Shown here: positions 1 to 6,879 of the stretch, piece after piece
How the letters are laid out: every line of letters begins with the position of its first letter
How positions within the stretch are numbered: the first letter of the stretch is position 1
Position numbers and translations under genes: made by a program
Notes under the pieces: generated by a model
Databases searched by the model: none
Told to the model about the DNA's origin: nothing
Seen by the model: only the letters and a program-made list of their open reading frames with translations
From: CAZUCU01 sp964589635
GTDB lineage: Bacteria > Patescibacteriota > Minisyncoccia > Phycocordibacterales > JAACPR01
Assembly (NCBI GenBank): GCA_964589635.1
Contig: CAZPRI010000020.1
Location: 1-12,384 of the forward strand
Direction of reading: 5' to 3'
DNA: 12,384 nucleotides

Positions 1-27
1 CAAAATTTTAGATATATTGCACACCCC

Positions 28-55
28 CGTCATCCCAGATTTAGTCTGGAATCCA
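28..55 (+). repeat. GTCATCC-hairpin repeat, copy 1
   Basis: The copy begins with CGTCATCC and ends with GGAATCCA. Between them lies a short hairpin, CCAGA-TTTAG-TCTGG (35-49). Four more copies in the window share these two ends but have different hairpin sequences. It faces copy 2 (84-126, minus strand) across about 28 bases of AT-rich DNA. Function is unknown; the form resembles dispersed REP-like intergenic repeats. Confidence 0.55.
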
Positions 56-83
56 TGCTTTTTTATCTTTTAATTTTAAAACG

Positions 84-126
84 TGGTTCCTCAGGCCCTG
101 CCGGTAGGCAGGGCCTGAGGATGACG
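84..126 (-). repeat. GTCATCC-hairpin repeat, copy 2, with a 14-bp perfect GC-rich stem
   Basis: Read on the minus strand it begins CGTCATCC (126-119) and ends GGAACCA (90-84). The core is a perfect 14-bp inverted repeat, CCTCAGGCCCTGCC (89-102) against 107-120, with the 4-base loop GGTA. It is far more GC-rich than its surroundings. No T-run follows on either side, so a Rho-independent terminator is unlikely. It forms a facing pair with copy 1. Confidence 0.6.
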
Positions 127-161
127 GAAGTGTAATTTTGATAGAACAGAGAAAAACTTTG

Positions 162-170
162 TGCTAAAAT
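162..170 (+). promoter_or_regulatory. extended -10 promoter of parB
   Basis: The sequence TG-c-TAAAAT is an extended -10 box with 5 of 6 matches to TATAAT. The best -35 candidate, TTGATA at 138-143, is 21 bases away, which is too far, so the TG extension probably carries recognition. The expected start of transcription is near 177, only a few bases before the ATG at 181. The upstream ATG at 169 overlaps the box itself. Confidence 0.5.
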
Positions 171-180
171 GAGTTTAATT

Positions 181-1275
181 ATGGAAGAATCAGCATTTTA
201 CGGTAACTCTGTTTTCTTTATTGAAACAGATAAAATTTCACCAAATCCTTATCAGCCAAGGAGGGATTTTGATCAAGAAAAGCTAAATGAATTAGCCGAA
301 TCAATTCGTACATATGGTGTTCTACAGCCTATTGTTGTTACAAGAAAAGAGATTGAGAAAGAAGACGGAGGCCTTGTTGTTTCTTATGAATTGGTAGCAG
401 GTGAGCGAAGGCACAGAGCTTCAAAGATTGCAGGACTCAGAGAAATACCTGCACTCATTAGAGCAAAAGAGGATGATAATAGAATAAAACTAGAGCTAGC
501 AATTATTGAGAACCTTCAGAGAGAAGATATTTCTCCAGTGGACAAGGCTCGAGCCTTTAAACAATTGTGTGAGGAGTTTGGTTTGAAACATGCTGAAGTT
601 GCAAAAAAAGTCGGAAAGAGTAGGGAATACATTTCAAATTCAATCAGAGTTTTGATGTTGCCTGATGAAATCTTAACCGCAATTTCTCAAGGAAAAATAT
701 CAGAGGGTCATTCAAGACCTTTACTCATGCTTATTGATAGACCAGAAGAACAACAAACTTTGTTTCGAGAGATTATGCTTCGAAAATTAACTGTGCGTGA
801 TGCAGAGAGAATTTCAAGAAAGATTGCGGTTGATAAAGTTAGAAAACATGAACTACTTGTTGACCCAGAAATTATTGAATGGGAGCAAGAAATTGGAAAT
901 ATGCTTGGAACAAGAGTTCATGTTGAGAAAAAAGAAAATGGTGGTAGAATCTCAATCGATTATTTCAATACGGATGATTTGAAAAAGATCATGACATCTA
1001 TTAATGCTCAGCAAATGCAATCCAAGGAGACAATTCCTTCAGTTGAACCTGCAATGAATATGCTTGAAGCTAGCACGGCTCTCGAAAATAGTAGTACTGT
1101 TTCTTCTGCTGAAAGTGTGGGTAGTATTTCTAATGATCAAATCTTGAATGAAGAGGTTATTAAGGATCATGTTATGGAGCAATTCGATAATTCAGAAATT
1201 GGAATTCCTAAATATGGAGAAGAGGAAAAAGATGACGATGAAGATATTTATTCTGTAAGTAATTTTAATATCTAA
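181..1275 (+). CDS. parB: ParB chromosome-partitioning protein (ParB/Spo0J family, CTP-dependent clamp)
   Basis: ParB binds centromere-like parS sites and spreads as a CTP-dependent clamp; with ParA it segregates the origin region. Read from ATG181 (364 aa), the ParB N-terminal domain spans about 9-115. Its CTP-binding motifs are GERRHRA (74-80) and ENLQRED (110-116), and the NPYQPRR signature is at 22-28. A helix-turn-helix follows at about 134-160 (EVAKKVGKSREYISNSIRVL). The C-terminal dimer domain is at about 228-274 (LGTRVHV, GRISIDYF). Unusually, about 90 further residues follow, rich in S, N, E and D and ending in the acidic run EEEKDDDED. ATG169 would add four residues but overlaps the -10 box, so ATG181 is preferred; neither has a Shine-Dalgarno. 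No parA and no canonical parS (TGTTTCACGTGAAACA-like) is in the window. Confidence 0.93.
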   Translation: MEESAFYGNSVFFIETDKISPNPYQPRRDFDQEKLNELAESIRTYGVLQPIVVTRKEIEKEDGGLVVSYELVAGERRHRASKIAGLREIPALIRAKEDDNRIKLELAIIENLQREDISPVDKARAFKQLCEEFGLKHAEVAKKVGKSREYISNSIRVLMLPDEILTAISQGKISEGHSRPLLMLIDRPEEQQTLFREIMLRKLTVRDAERISRKIAVDKVRKHELLVDPEIIEWEQEIGNMLGTRVHVEKKENGGRISIDYFNTDDLKKIMTSINAQQMQSKETIPSVEPAMNMLEASTALENSSTVSSAESVGSISNDQILNEEVIKDHVMEQFDNSEIGIPKYGEEEKDDDEDIYSVSNFNI

Positions 1276-1276
1276 T

Positions 1277-1305
1277 TTGACTTTAGTTTTTTTTTAGATT
1301 ATTCT
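1277..1305 (+). promoter_or_regulatory. promoter of the 3D-domain gene
   Basis: TTGACT (1277-1282, 5 of 6 to TTGACA) is followed after exactly 17 bases by TATTCT (1300-1305, 4 of 6). It starts one base after the parB stop. Transcription should begin near 1312, giving a leader of about 20 bases to ATG1334. A small hairpin, TTCTTC-TCGC-GAAGAA (1302-1317), overlaps the -10 box, with a T-rich stretch six bases beyond (1322-1329). It might act as a weak parB terminator, but this is uncertain. Confidence 0.5.
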
Positions 1306-1333
1306 TCTCGCGAAGAAATTGTTCTTTTTGATT

Positions 1334-1930
1334 ATGAAAATAAAAATAGTAACACTAGTTTTAGCACTAACATCTGTTTCTTGTGCGAATACAAAGAATG
1401 AAATTAAAAAAGTTCAAAAAGTTTTTGCACGAGCGACACAGTTTCACAAAAATGATCCAGGATGTGATCCTTGGACAAAAAGAGGTACTACGTGTACCCA
1501 AATTCGTCTTAGTGACAGTTGCGACAATACCATTGGTATGGTGGCAATTGACCCGAAGATAATCCCATTTGGATCATTGATTTACTCTCCAGAAAACGAA
1601 AGATTTTATCTTGCTTGTAACATTGGAGGAGCAGTCTCTTCGAGAGTGGCCGCAAAAAAACTTGCAGACAAGAAGGATCTTTCTGATAAGTTCAGAGAGG
1701 CTCTAGTTTTAGATTTTTATGCAAAAAAAGAAATTATAGATAATCATTTCGGTGATTTTTTTGTCATTCTGCATGAAGGTGAAGATTTTAGATTTGATCT
1801 TTCAAAGTCTGAACAGGAGATTAGACTCAAGCCAGAATTCTGGATTGACAGGATTCACAAAATTCTGAAGGAGTCTTCGACGAAAAAAGATACTTTAACT
1901 GCGATTCTTTGTAGATTGCAGGAAATGTAG
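1334..1930 (+). CDS. exported 3D-domain protein (MltA/YocH-type peptidoglycan lytic enzyme fold), probable lipoprotein
   Basis: This 198-residue protein carries a 3D domain, the fold of MltA-type and YocH/Sps-type peptidoglycan lytic enzymes. Residues 1-16 look like a short signal peptide ending at Cys17 (LTSVSC); the lipobox is weak because position -3 is Ser. The domain covers about 30-148: VFARATQF (30-37), MVAIDPKIIPFGS (69-81), ACNIGGAV (94-101), VLDFYA (125-130) and HFGDFFVILHEGE (138-150). Two features are odd. Where family members normally have the Asp of A-x-D-x-G-G, here residue 96 is Asn. About 24 residues separate that motif from LDFY, versus about six usually. Cys44, 54, 63 and 95 could form disulfides outside the cell. 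ATG1334 is chosen over TTG1319 because the signal peptide then starts properly. The gene has its own promoter and a strong terminator, so it is probably monocistronic. Whether it is still an enzyme is unclear. Confidence 0.7.
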   Translation: MKIKIVTLVLALTSVSCANTKNEIKKVQKVFARATQFHKNDPGCDPWTKRGTTCTQIRLSDSCDNTIGMVAIDPKIIPFGSLIYSPENERFYLACNIGGAVSSRVAAKKLADKKDLSDKFREALVLDFYAKKEIIDNHFGDFFVILHEGEDFRFDLSKSEQEIRLKPEFWIDRIHKILKESSTKKDTLTAILCRLQEM

Positions 1931-1945
1931 ATCCTATTAAAACTC

Positions 1946-1980
1946 AAAAGCCGCCGCGTTTGACGCGGCGGCTTTTTCTT
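1946..1980 (+). terminator. strong Rho-independent terminator
   Basis: A perfect inverted repeat with stem AAAAGCCGCCGCG, loop TTTGA (1959-1963) and the matching arm ending GGCTTTT is followed by TTTTTCTTT. It lies 15 bases after the stop of the 3D-domain gene. The four A residues before the stem give a shorter T-run on the minus strand, so it may also stop topA transcription arriving from the right. Confidence 0.93.
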
Positions 1981-2092
1981 TACCCGCCATCATGAGAACT
2001 GTGCATCCAAAATAAATAAAAATATATTTTATCTCCTTTGTACATAATCCTACACAACACCACCTTTTGCTATTATCTCTTCAGTACCCCGA

Positions 2093-2122
2093 CGTCATCC
2101 TCGGGTTTAACCCGGGGACCCA
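2093..2122 (+). repeat. GTCATCC-hairpin repeat, copy 3
   Basis: Starts CGTCATCC and ends GGGACCCA. The core CCTCGGGTT-T-AACCCGGGG (2099-2117) is a 9-bp inverted repeat with one G-T wobble. It has the same outline as the copies at 28-55 and 84-126 but an unrelated stem sequence. Confidence 0.55.
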
Positions 2123-2163
2123 AGTTTTATTTTAAACCATCATGAATAATATTTTTTATTGTC

Positions 2164-2190
2164 TGGTTTCCTGCCTGCGAAGGAATGATG
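2164..2190 (-). repeat. GTCATCC-hairpin repeat, copy 4 (degenerate)
   Basis: On the minus strand it begins CATCATTCC and ends GGAAACCA, with AGGCAGG in between. The terminal blocks deviate by one or two bases from the other copies and the hairpin is weak (TTCCT against AGGAA). It faces copy 3 across about 41 bases of AT-rich DNA, repeating the arrangement at 28-126. Confidence 0.4.
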
Positions 2191-2199
2191 ATAGTGAGT

Positions 2200-2226
2200 A
2201 CTTTAAATTTATTTTAGATTTAAAGT
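2200..2226. other. AT-rich inverted repeat downstream of topA
   Basis: ACTTTAAAT (2200-2208) pairs with ATTTAAAGT (2218-2226) around a 9-base loop. It lies 11 bases past the topA stop. On the minus strand no T-run follows, so it is a poor terminator for topA. It might protect the 3' end of the mRNA. Confidence 0.3.
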
Positions 2227-2237
2227 CGAACTATTTT

Positions 2238-4439
2238 TTACTTTTTAGTAACTCTCTTTTTTGTTTTTTTCTTTTTGGCACCACGTTTTTTCTTTGGTTC
2301 TTTAATGATAGTTAAGGCTCTTTCAAAAGTAATGTCGTAAGGATTATCTTCTTTTAGAGATCTGAAATCTGTTTGATGAACAACGAAAGGTCCAAATCTT
2401 CCGATAGATGTAGAAATTGGTTCTCCTGTCTCTGGGTGATTCCCGAGAACTCTTGGAAGACTAAGGTATTTTAGAGCATCTTCTAGTTTTACGTCTTCGA
2501 TGGCTTTTTCCTTTGGAACTGAAGCCCTCCGTGGTTTCTCACCTTTCTTCAATGTCTCCTTGTTTCCAATTTGAACATATGGTCCAAATCTTCCATCAAG
2601 AAGTAGAACAGGTAATCCTGTTTCAGGATCCTCGCCAAGTGGTTCATCTGCCTTTAGTTCCTTACCTTCAATTGTAAGTGCGCCATCGCATTCTGGAAAT
2701 TTTTCGCAAGATAAAAATTTCCCCATTCTTGAAAGTTTAATATCCATTCCAGCTTTACATTTTGGACATTTAAATTCATCAGACTTTCCAAGAGTTGTGA
2801 GTTTTGCAATATTTTCTTTAGATTCTACTTCTTTAGAAAAAGGTGTATAAAAATCTTTTAGAGTTTTTATGTACTCTCGTTTACCTTCAGCAATTTCATC
2901 AAGTTCGTCTTCCATTTCAGCTGTAAAATTGTCCGAAATATATTTTGCAAAATGTTCTTCTAGAAAACTCGAAACAACATCTCCGGTGTCAGTCGGGAAT
3001 AGAGTCCTTCCTTCTTTTTCTACATAAAATCTATCAACAAGAGTCTTGATTGTTGAAGCATAAGTGGAAGGTCTTCCTATACCTCTTTTTTCTAGCTCTT
3101 TAACAAGTCCAGCTTCTGTGTATCTTGATGGAGGTTGAGTTTCTTTTTCTGTGTCAGTTATTTCTACAAGATTCAATCTTTCACCAGATTCAAGATTAGG
3201 TAGAGTAACGTCCTCACTTCGTGACATTGGGTCAGATTTTATCCAACCTTCTTCTACTATTATTTGCCCGTTCACTGAAAAGTTAGGGATGTTTTCTGAT
3301 TCTGTAGTTGTAATAATTTTTGTTCTTAAAACTTTTGCATCAACCATTTGAGAAGCAATTGTTCTTGCCCAGATTAAATCATAAAGTCTTTTTTGGTCTG
3401 CAGTGTTTCCGACATTTTGTTTTGTGAGATCTGAAGGTCTAATTGCTTCATGAGCTTCCTGAGCATTTTTACTAGTCTTTCCATAAGTTCTTAGTTGATG
3501 AAATTGTTTTCCAAAAAGATTTTCGATGACTGATCCTGCTTGAGTGATAGCTGTTTGAGAAAGATTCGTTGAGTCGGTTCTCATGTATGTAATATGACCT
3601 GCTTCATAAAGTTTTTGAGCTATTCTCATTGTATTTGCAGGAGAAAAACCTAATCTTGTTGAAGATGATTGCTGTAGAGTTGAAGTCGTAAAAGGAGCCT
3701 TTGGCTGCCTCTTCGCGTCTGTTTTTTTGATGTCTTTAATTTTCCAATCTTCTTTTTGCGCATCGTCTAAAATTCTTCGGACCTCTTTTTTGTCTCTAAT
3801 TTCTTCTTCGCAAAAAGTTTCAATTTCAATTCCATCTTTGTTTTTTAGTTTTGCGTCAAGTATCCAAAAAGTTTCAGGAATAAAAGCACGAATCAGCCTT
3901 TCTCTTTCCATAAGAATTCGAAGCGCAGGGGATTGAACTCTTCCTGCGGAAAGGCCATATCTAACCTTTTTCCAGATGAGTCCTGAAAGATCGTATCCAA
4001 CAAGTCTGTCCAAAACCCTTCTAGCTTCTTGTGCAGTTTTTAAATTCAGATCCACTTGTCTTGGATTCTGTACTGCTTCTTTTACAGCACCTTCTGTAAT
4101 CTCATTAAATACGACCCTTTTTGGATTTTTTAATCCGAGGGCTTCTTGTAGATGCCAGGCAATGGCTTCACCTTCTCGATCGGGGTCAGTCGCAAGTAGA
4201 ACTTCATCAGCACCTTTGGCAAGTTTTTTAATATCAAAAATCACCTTCTCCTTTCCCTGAGATATTTCATAGTTGGGAACAAAACCTGCTTCGATATCGA
4301 TAGCCGTTTTGTTACTTTTTGGTAAATCTCTAACGTGTCCAACTGAAGCTGTAACTTTGAAATTACCTAACTCTTTTAGATATTTTTCAATTGTTTTTGC
4401 TTTGGCTGGAGACTCGACAATTAAAAGTTTGTATGACAT
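2238..4439 (-). CDS. topA: DNA topoisomerase I (type IA)
   Basis: TopA relaxes negatively supercoiled DNA by cutting one strand and holding it through a tyrosine. The 733 residues show the Toprim domain at the start (VESPAKAKT 8-16; DPDREGEAIAWH 85-96), YGLSAGRVQSPALR (161-174), the catalytic Tyr285 in ITYMRTDST (283-291), HEAIRP (330-335) and the RGIGRPSTY motif (452-460). One four-Cys zinc ribbon follows (C558, C561, C578, C584). Two C-terminal topoisomerase repeats come next, each built on DGRFGPYV or IGRFGPFV (615-622, 679-686), and then a lysine-rich tail (about 715-733) likely to grip DNA. All catalytic motifs look intact and the length is normal for a version with a short tail. dprA lies upstream on the same strand with a 196-base gap. 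topA has its own promoter and the predicted mRNA leader is only a few bases. Confidence 0.97.
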   Translation of the reverse strand: MSYKLLIVESPAKAKTIEKYLKELGNFKVTASVGHVRDLPKSNKTAIDIEAGFVPNYEISQGKEKVIFDIKKLAKGADEVLLATDPDREGEAIAWHLQEALGLKNPKRVVFNEITEGAVKEAVQNPRQVDLNLKTAQEARRVLDRLVGYDLSGLIWKKVRYGLSAGRVQSPALRILMERERLIRAFIPETFWILDAKLKNKDGIEIETFCEEEIRDKKEVRRILDDAQKEDWKIKDIKKTDAKRQPKAPFTTSTLQQSSSTRLGFSPANTMRIAQKLYEAGHITYMRTDSTNLSQTAITQAGSVIENLFGKQFHQLRTYGKTSKNAQEAHEAIRPSDLTKQNVGNTADQKRLYDLIWARTIASQMVDAKVLRTKIITTTESENIPNFSVNGQIIVEEGWIKSDPMSRSEDVTLPNLESGERLNLVEITDTEKETQPPSRYTEAGLVKELEKRGIGRPSTYASTIKTLVDRFYVEKEGRTLFPTDTGDVVSSFLEEHFAKYISDNFTAEMEDELDEIAEGKREYIKTLKDFYTPFSKEVESKENIAKLTTLGKSDEFKCPKCKAGMDIKLSRMGKFLSCEKFPECDGALTIEGKELKADEPLGEDPETGLPVLLLDGRFGPYVQIGNKETLKKGEKPRRASVPKEKAIEDVKLEDALKYLSLPRVLGNHPETGEPISTSIGRFGPFVVHQTDFRSLKEDNPYDITFERALTIIKEPKKKRGAKKKKTKKRVTKK

Positions 4440-4448
4440 TGATTACAA

Positions 4449-4477
4449 TTAATACTATATATATGTGTTTTGTGCAA
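4449..4477 (-). promoter_or_regulatory. topA promoter
   Basis: On the minus strand TTGCAC (4477-4472) is followed after 17 bases by TATTAA (4454-4449). Each box matches the consensus at four of six positions. Only nine bases separate the -10 box from the ATG, so the transcript should have a leader of a few bases and no room for a Shine-Dalgarno. Confidence 0.5.
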
Positions 4478-4488
4478 ATAATAAAATT

Positions 4489-4509
4489 TGTCAACGTCGG
4501 ACGTTGACA
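4489..4509. repeat. perfect 10+1+10 palindrome upstream of topA
   Basis: TGTCAACGTC (4489-4498), a single G, then GACGTTGACA (4500-4509) form an exact inverted repeat with almost no loop. That geometry suits a dimeric DNA-binding protein better than an RNA hairpin, although an 8-bp stem with loop TCGGA is possible. It lies 11 bases upstream of the topA -35 box, in otherwise AT-rich DNA. No second copy was seen in the window. Confidence 0.6.
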
Positions 4510-4635
4510 GGTAATTTATGTTTTATTGAGTATTTACTTAGAAGTATTTTATTTATGATCTTTCATTTAATTAAAAAGTTTTAAATTATTTATATACTGT
4601 TCTATTAAATTGTTTGAAAAAGTTAATAAATAGAT

Positions 4636-5499
4636 CTAAAACAAACTTTCATATTTTCCTAAGCTTTTATTTATAAAACCTTTAATTTCCATTTCCATCA
4701 AAAGTTGCGAAAGATGAGAAGTTTTCATTTCTGATTCTAAAAGAATTTCGTCAAATGTTTGAATTTCGTTTCTGATAAGTTTTATTATTTGTTTTTCTTG
4801 TTTGTTCAGTTCCACGCTCTGTATTTTTTGCTCTGTACTTTTTTCAATTCCCAAAGTGTCCAAAATATCCTTACTTTCAAAAACAGGTCGTGCGCCTTCG
4901 GTCATTAACCTATTCGAACCTTTTCCAAAATCGGAAAAAATTGTTGTTGGAACAGTAAGAAGTTCCTTGTTGTATTCGAGAGCTAGTCTTGCTGTTATGA
5001 GGGTTCCTGATTTTTCATTTGCTTCAACGACTAGAACTGCATCAGAAAGTCCTGCCATAATTCTATTTCTTGCTGGAAATGTCCACGGTTTAGATTCAAT
5101 TTTTTCATATTCAGAAATTAAACATCCGCCTCTACTTATTATTTCTTCGGACAATGTTCTATTAATACTTGGATAAATTGCATCTTTTTCAACACCACCA
5201 CCAACAACTGCAATAGTTGTAATTTCATTTTCGAGAGCAGTTCTGTGTGCGACAGTATCGATTCCAATTGCAAGTCCTGAGACAATAACGATATTTCTGC
5301 CTTTAAGTCCTGAAACAAGTTTTTTTATAGATTCTGTCGCATAGGAAGAGTGTTTTCTTGATCCTACAATACATAAAAATGTGTGAGCATGCTTATCAGG
5401 AAATTTTCCACGTACAAAAAGTTTTTTTGGTTTTTGGGGGATTTCGAATAATCCTTCAGGCCATTCATCCTTATGTAATTCTGTAATTTCTTCACTCAT
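4636..5499 (-). CDS. dprA: DprA (Smf), DNA-processing/RecA-loading protein
   Basis: DprA protects single-stranded DNA entering by natural transformation and loads RecA on it. The 287 residues contain the Rossmann-like DprA core from about 40 to 210: VGSRKHSSY (45-53), VSGLAIGID (73-81), FPARNRIMAGLSDAVLVVEA (141-160), SGTLITARLALE (164-175) and GSNRLMTEGARPV (194-206). A DprA-type winged helix closes the protein (about 230-283). The SAM/HhH domain present at the N-terminus of many homologues is absent, leaving about 40 lead-in residues. It sits directly upstream of topA, an order also seen in Bacillus. No other competence gene is in the window. The promoter is back to back with that of serS, and a TATTAT box lies six bases before the ATG. 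Confidence 0.95.
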   Translation of the reverse strand: MSEEITELHKDEWPEGLFEIPQKPKKLFVRGKFPDKHAHTFLCIVGSRKHSSYATESIKKLVSGLKGRNIVIVSGLAIGIDTVAHRTALENEITTIAVVGGGVEKDAIYPSINRTLSEEIISRGGCLISEYEKIESKPWTFPARNRIMAGLSDAVLVVEANEKSGTLITARLALEYNKELLTVPTTIFSDFGKGSNRLMTEGARPVFESKDILDTLGIEKSTEQKIQSVELNKQEKQIIKLIRNEIQTFDEILLESEMKTSHLSQLLMEMEIKGFINKSLGKYESLF

Positions 5500-5505
5500 T
5501 CCTAA

Positions 5506-5511
5506 ATAATA
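5506..5511 (-). promoter_or_regulatory. putative -10 box of dprA
   Basis: TATTAT on the minus strand (5 of 6 to TATAAT) ends six bases before the dprA ATG, so transcription would begin at about the start codon. No good -35 box lies 17 bases upstream (TAAGGA). The AGGA just before the ATG is too close to act as a normal Shine-Dalgarno. Confidence 0.35.
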
Positions 5512-5518
5512 AAAAAAA

Positions 5519-5527
5519 TGTTATGAT
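5519..5527 (+). promoter_or_regulatory. extended -10 promoter of serS
   Basis: TG-t-TATGAT is an extended -10 box with 5 of 6 matches. Transcription would begin near 5534, giving a leader of about 31 bases. Unlike most genes here, this leader has room for a weak Shine-Dalgarno (GAGAG, 5551-5555) before ATG5565. The box lies about 8 bases from the oppositely oriented dprA -10 box. Confidence 0.4.
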
Positions 5528-5564
5528 TTCCTTATAAATAAGAGTTAAACGAGAGATAAAGAAA

Positions 5565-6824
5565 ATGCTTGATATAAAATTCATTAGAGAAAATAAGGAC
5601 ATTGTTGCAAACGGCGCAAAAAAGAAATGCATCAATTTTGATGTTGAAGAGCTTTTAAAAGTAGATGATGAAAGGTTAGAAGTGATGAAGTCCGTAGAAG
5701 AAAAGAGATCAAAGCAAAATGAGGTTAGTAAAAGGATTCCTCAGGCAGGTGATGAAGAGAGACAACAACTTGTATCTGAAATGACATCATTGAAAAATGA
5801 TTTGCAGTCTGAAGAAGAAAAATTAAAAGAAATTACACAAAAGTGGCAGTTGTTAATGTTGCAGGTTCCAAATATTCCGGACATGTCAGTTCCTGATGGA
5901 AAGAGTGATGAGGAGAATATTGAAACTAAAGTTGTTGGTGAGATTCCTAAATTTGATTTTGAACCAAAGAATCATATGGAATTAATGGAGGCACATGACA
6001 TGGTAGATTTTGAAAAAGGAACAAGGATTGCGGGATTTAGAGGTTACATTTTAAAAAAAGATGGAGCACTATTACAAAATGCTGTGATTAATTTTGTTAT
6101 GGATAAAATGGTAAAGAAAGATTTTACTCCAATGATTGTTCCTTCTCTGGTTAGGAGAGAAACTCTTTTGGGTACAGGATATTTACCACAAGGTGAAGAG
6201 GATTTATATAAAACTCAAGACGACGATTTTCTTTCAGGTACAGCTGAAGTTCCAACAATGAGTTACCATGCGGGTGATATATTCAAGAAAGAAGATTTAC
6301 CTATTAAATTTATTTCTTTCTCTCCATGTTTTAGAAGAGAAGCGGGAAGTCACGGAAAAGATACAAAAGGTCTTTATAGAGTTCATGAATTTTATAAGGC
6401 AGAACAGGTTATATTATGTGAGGCTAGTCATGAGGAATCTGTAAAACATCATGAAGAGTTAACTCAAAATGCAGAAGAGATTATGCAGGATCTTGGAATT
6501 CCATATCATGTTGTGACTGTTTGTGGTGGAGATCTGGGTCTTGGACAAGTTAAAAAATATGACATCGAGGCTTGGATTCCTTCACAAAATAAATATGGTG
6601 AGACTCACTCTTCTTCTTATTTTCATGATTTTCAGACAAGGAGATTAAACATTAAGTATCAAGATGGTGAAAAGAAAAGATTTGTTCATTCTTTGAATAA
6701 TACTGCAATTGCCGCTCCTAGAATTTTAATTCCTTTGGTTGAAAGTAATCAAACAGTAGATGGAAAGATTAAAATTCCAGAAGTTTTGAGGCCGTATATG
6801 GGTGGTAGAGAGTTTATTGGTTAG
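5565..6824 (+). CDS. serS: seryl-tRNA synthetase
   Basis: Charges tRNA-Ser with serine (class II aminoacyl-tRNA synthetase, homodimer). The 419 residues have the usual length and layout. An N-terminal antiparallel coiled coil at about 30-100 contacts the long variable arm of the tRNA. The catalytic domain contains the serine-binding SGTAEVP (224-230), motif 2 FSPCFRREAGSHGKDTKGLY (252-271), EAWIPSQNKYGE (335-346) and DFQTRR (355-360). Motif 3 lies around 378-395 (NNTAIAAPR then LVESNQ), and the C-terminal end is RPYMGGREFIG. Motif 3 reads NNT where many homologues have NGS or NGT; the rest of the active site looks conserved. Nothing suggests transfer or decay. It is transcribed divergently from dprA and is followed by a 120-base gap before ftsQ. 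Confidence 0.97.
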   Translation: MLDIKFIRENKDIVANGAKKKCINFDVEELLKVDDERLEVMKSVEEKRSKQNEVSKRIPQAGDEERQQLVSEMTSLKNDLQSEEEKLKEITQKWQLLMLQVPNIPDMSVPDGKSDEENIETKVVGEIPKFDFEPKNHMELMEAHDMVDFEKGTRIAGFRGYILKKDGALLQNAVINFVMDKMVKKDFTPMIVPSLVRRETLLGTGYLPQGEEDLYKTQDDDFLSGTAEVPTMSYHAGDIFKKEDLPIKFISFSPCFRREAGSHGKDTKGLYRVHEFYKAEQVILCEASHEESVKHHEELTQNAEEIMQDLGIPYHVVTVCGGDLGLGQVKKYDIEAWIPSQNKYGETHSSSYFHDFQTRRLNIKYQDGEKKRFVHSLNNTAIAAPRILIPLVESNQTVDGKIKIPEVLRPYMGGREFIG

Positions 6825-6834
6825 ACGGACATTC

Positions 6835-6850
6835 TGGATATAAATATCCA
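6835..6850. other. small AT-rich inverted repeat after serS
   Basis: TGGATAT (6835-6841) pairs with ATATCCA (6844-6850) around AA. It lies 10 bases past the serS stop. No T-run follows directly, so it is at best a weak terminator or 3'-end stabiliser. Confidence 0.25.
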
Positions 6851-6879
6851 ACGGAGAAGGAGCTTTCTTTAAAAATGAT

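Larger units (their letters stand above)
1931..2237. other. intergenic region between the convergent 3D-domain gene and topA
   Basis: This 307-base stretch contains no gene I can support. It holds the terminator at 1946-1980, a facing pair of GTCATCC-type hairpin repeats (2093-2122 plus, 2164-2190 minus) and an AT-rich 9-bp inverted repeat (2200-2226). The part from 1981 to 2092 shows nothing I can identify. Confidence 0.7.

Noticed and set aside
89..120. GC-rich hairpin before parB read as a Rho-independent terminator
   Set aside because: No T-run follows on either strand, and the conserved GTCATCC and GGAACCA flanks assign it to the repeat family.
797..982. 61-residue plus-strand frame inside parB
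   Set aside because: It lies wholly inside the well-supported parB gene in another frame and shows no motif.
1319..1333. TTG1319 as start of the 3D-domain gene
   Set aside because: It would begin within a few bases of the predicted transcription start and put extra hydrophobic residues before a normal signal peptide; ATG1334 fits better.
3151..4260. Three plus-strand frames opposite topA (3151-3351, 3727-3936, 3976-4260)
   Set aside because: They are antisense to a conserved gene and their serine-rich translations are typical antisense shadows; no promoter or motif supports them.
4802..5176. 124-residue frame opposite dprA
   Set aside because: Antisense to the conserved DprA core, with low-complexity S/L-rich composition.
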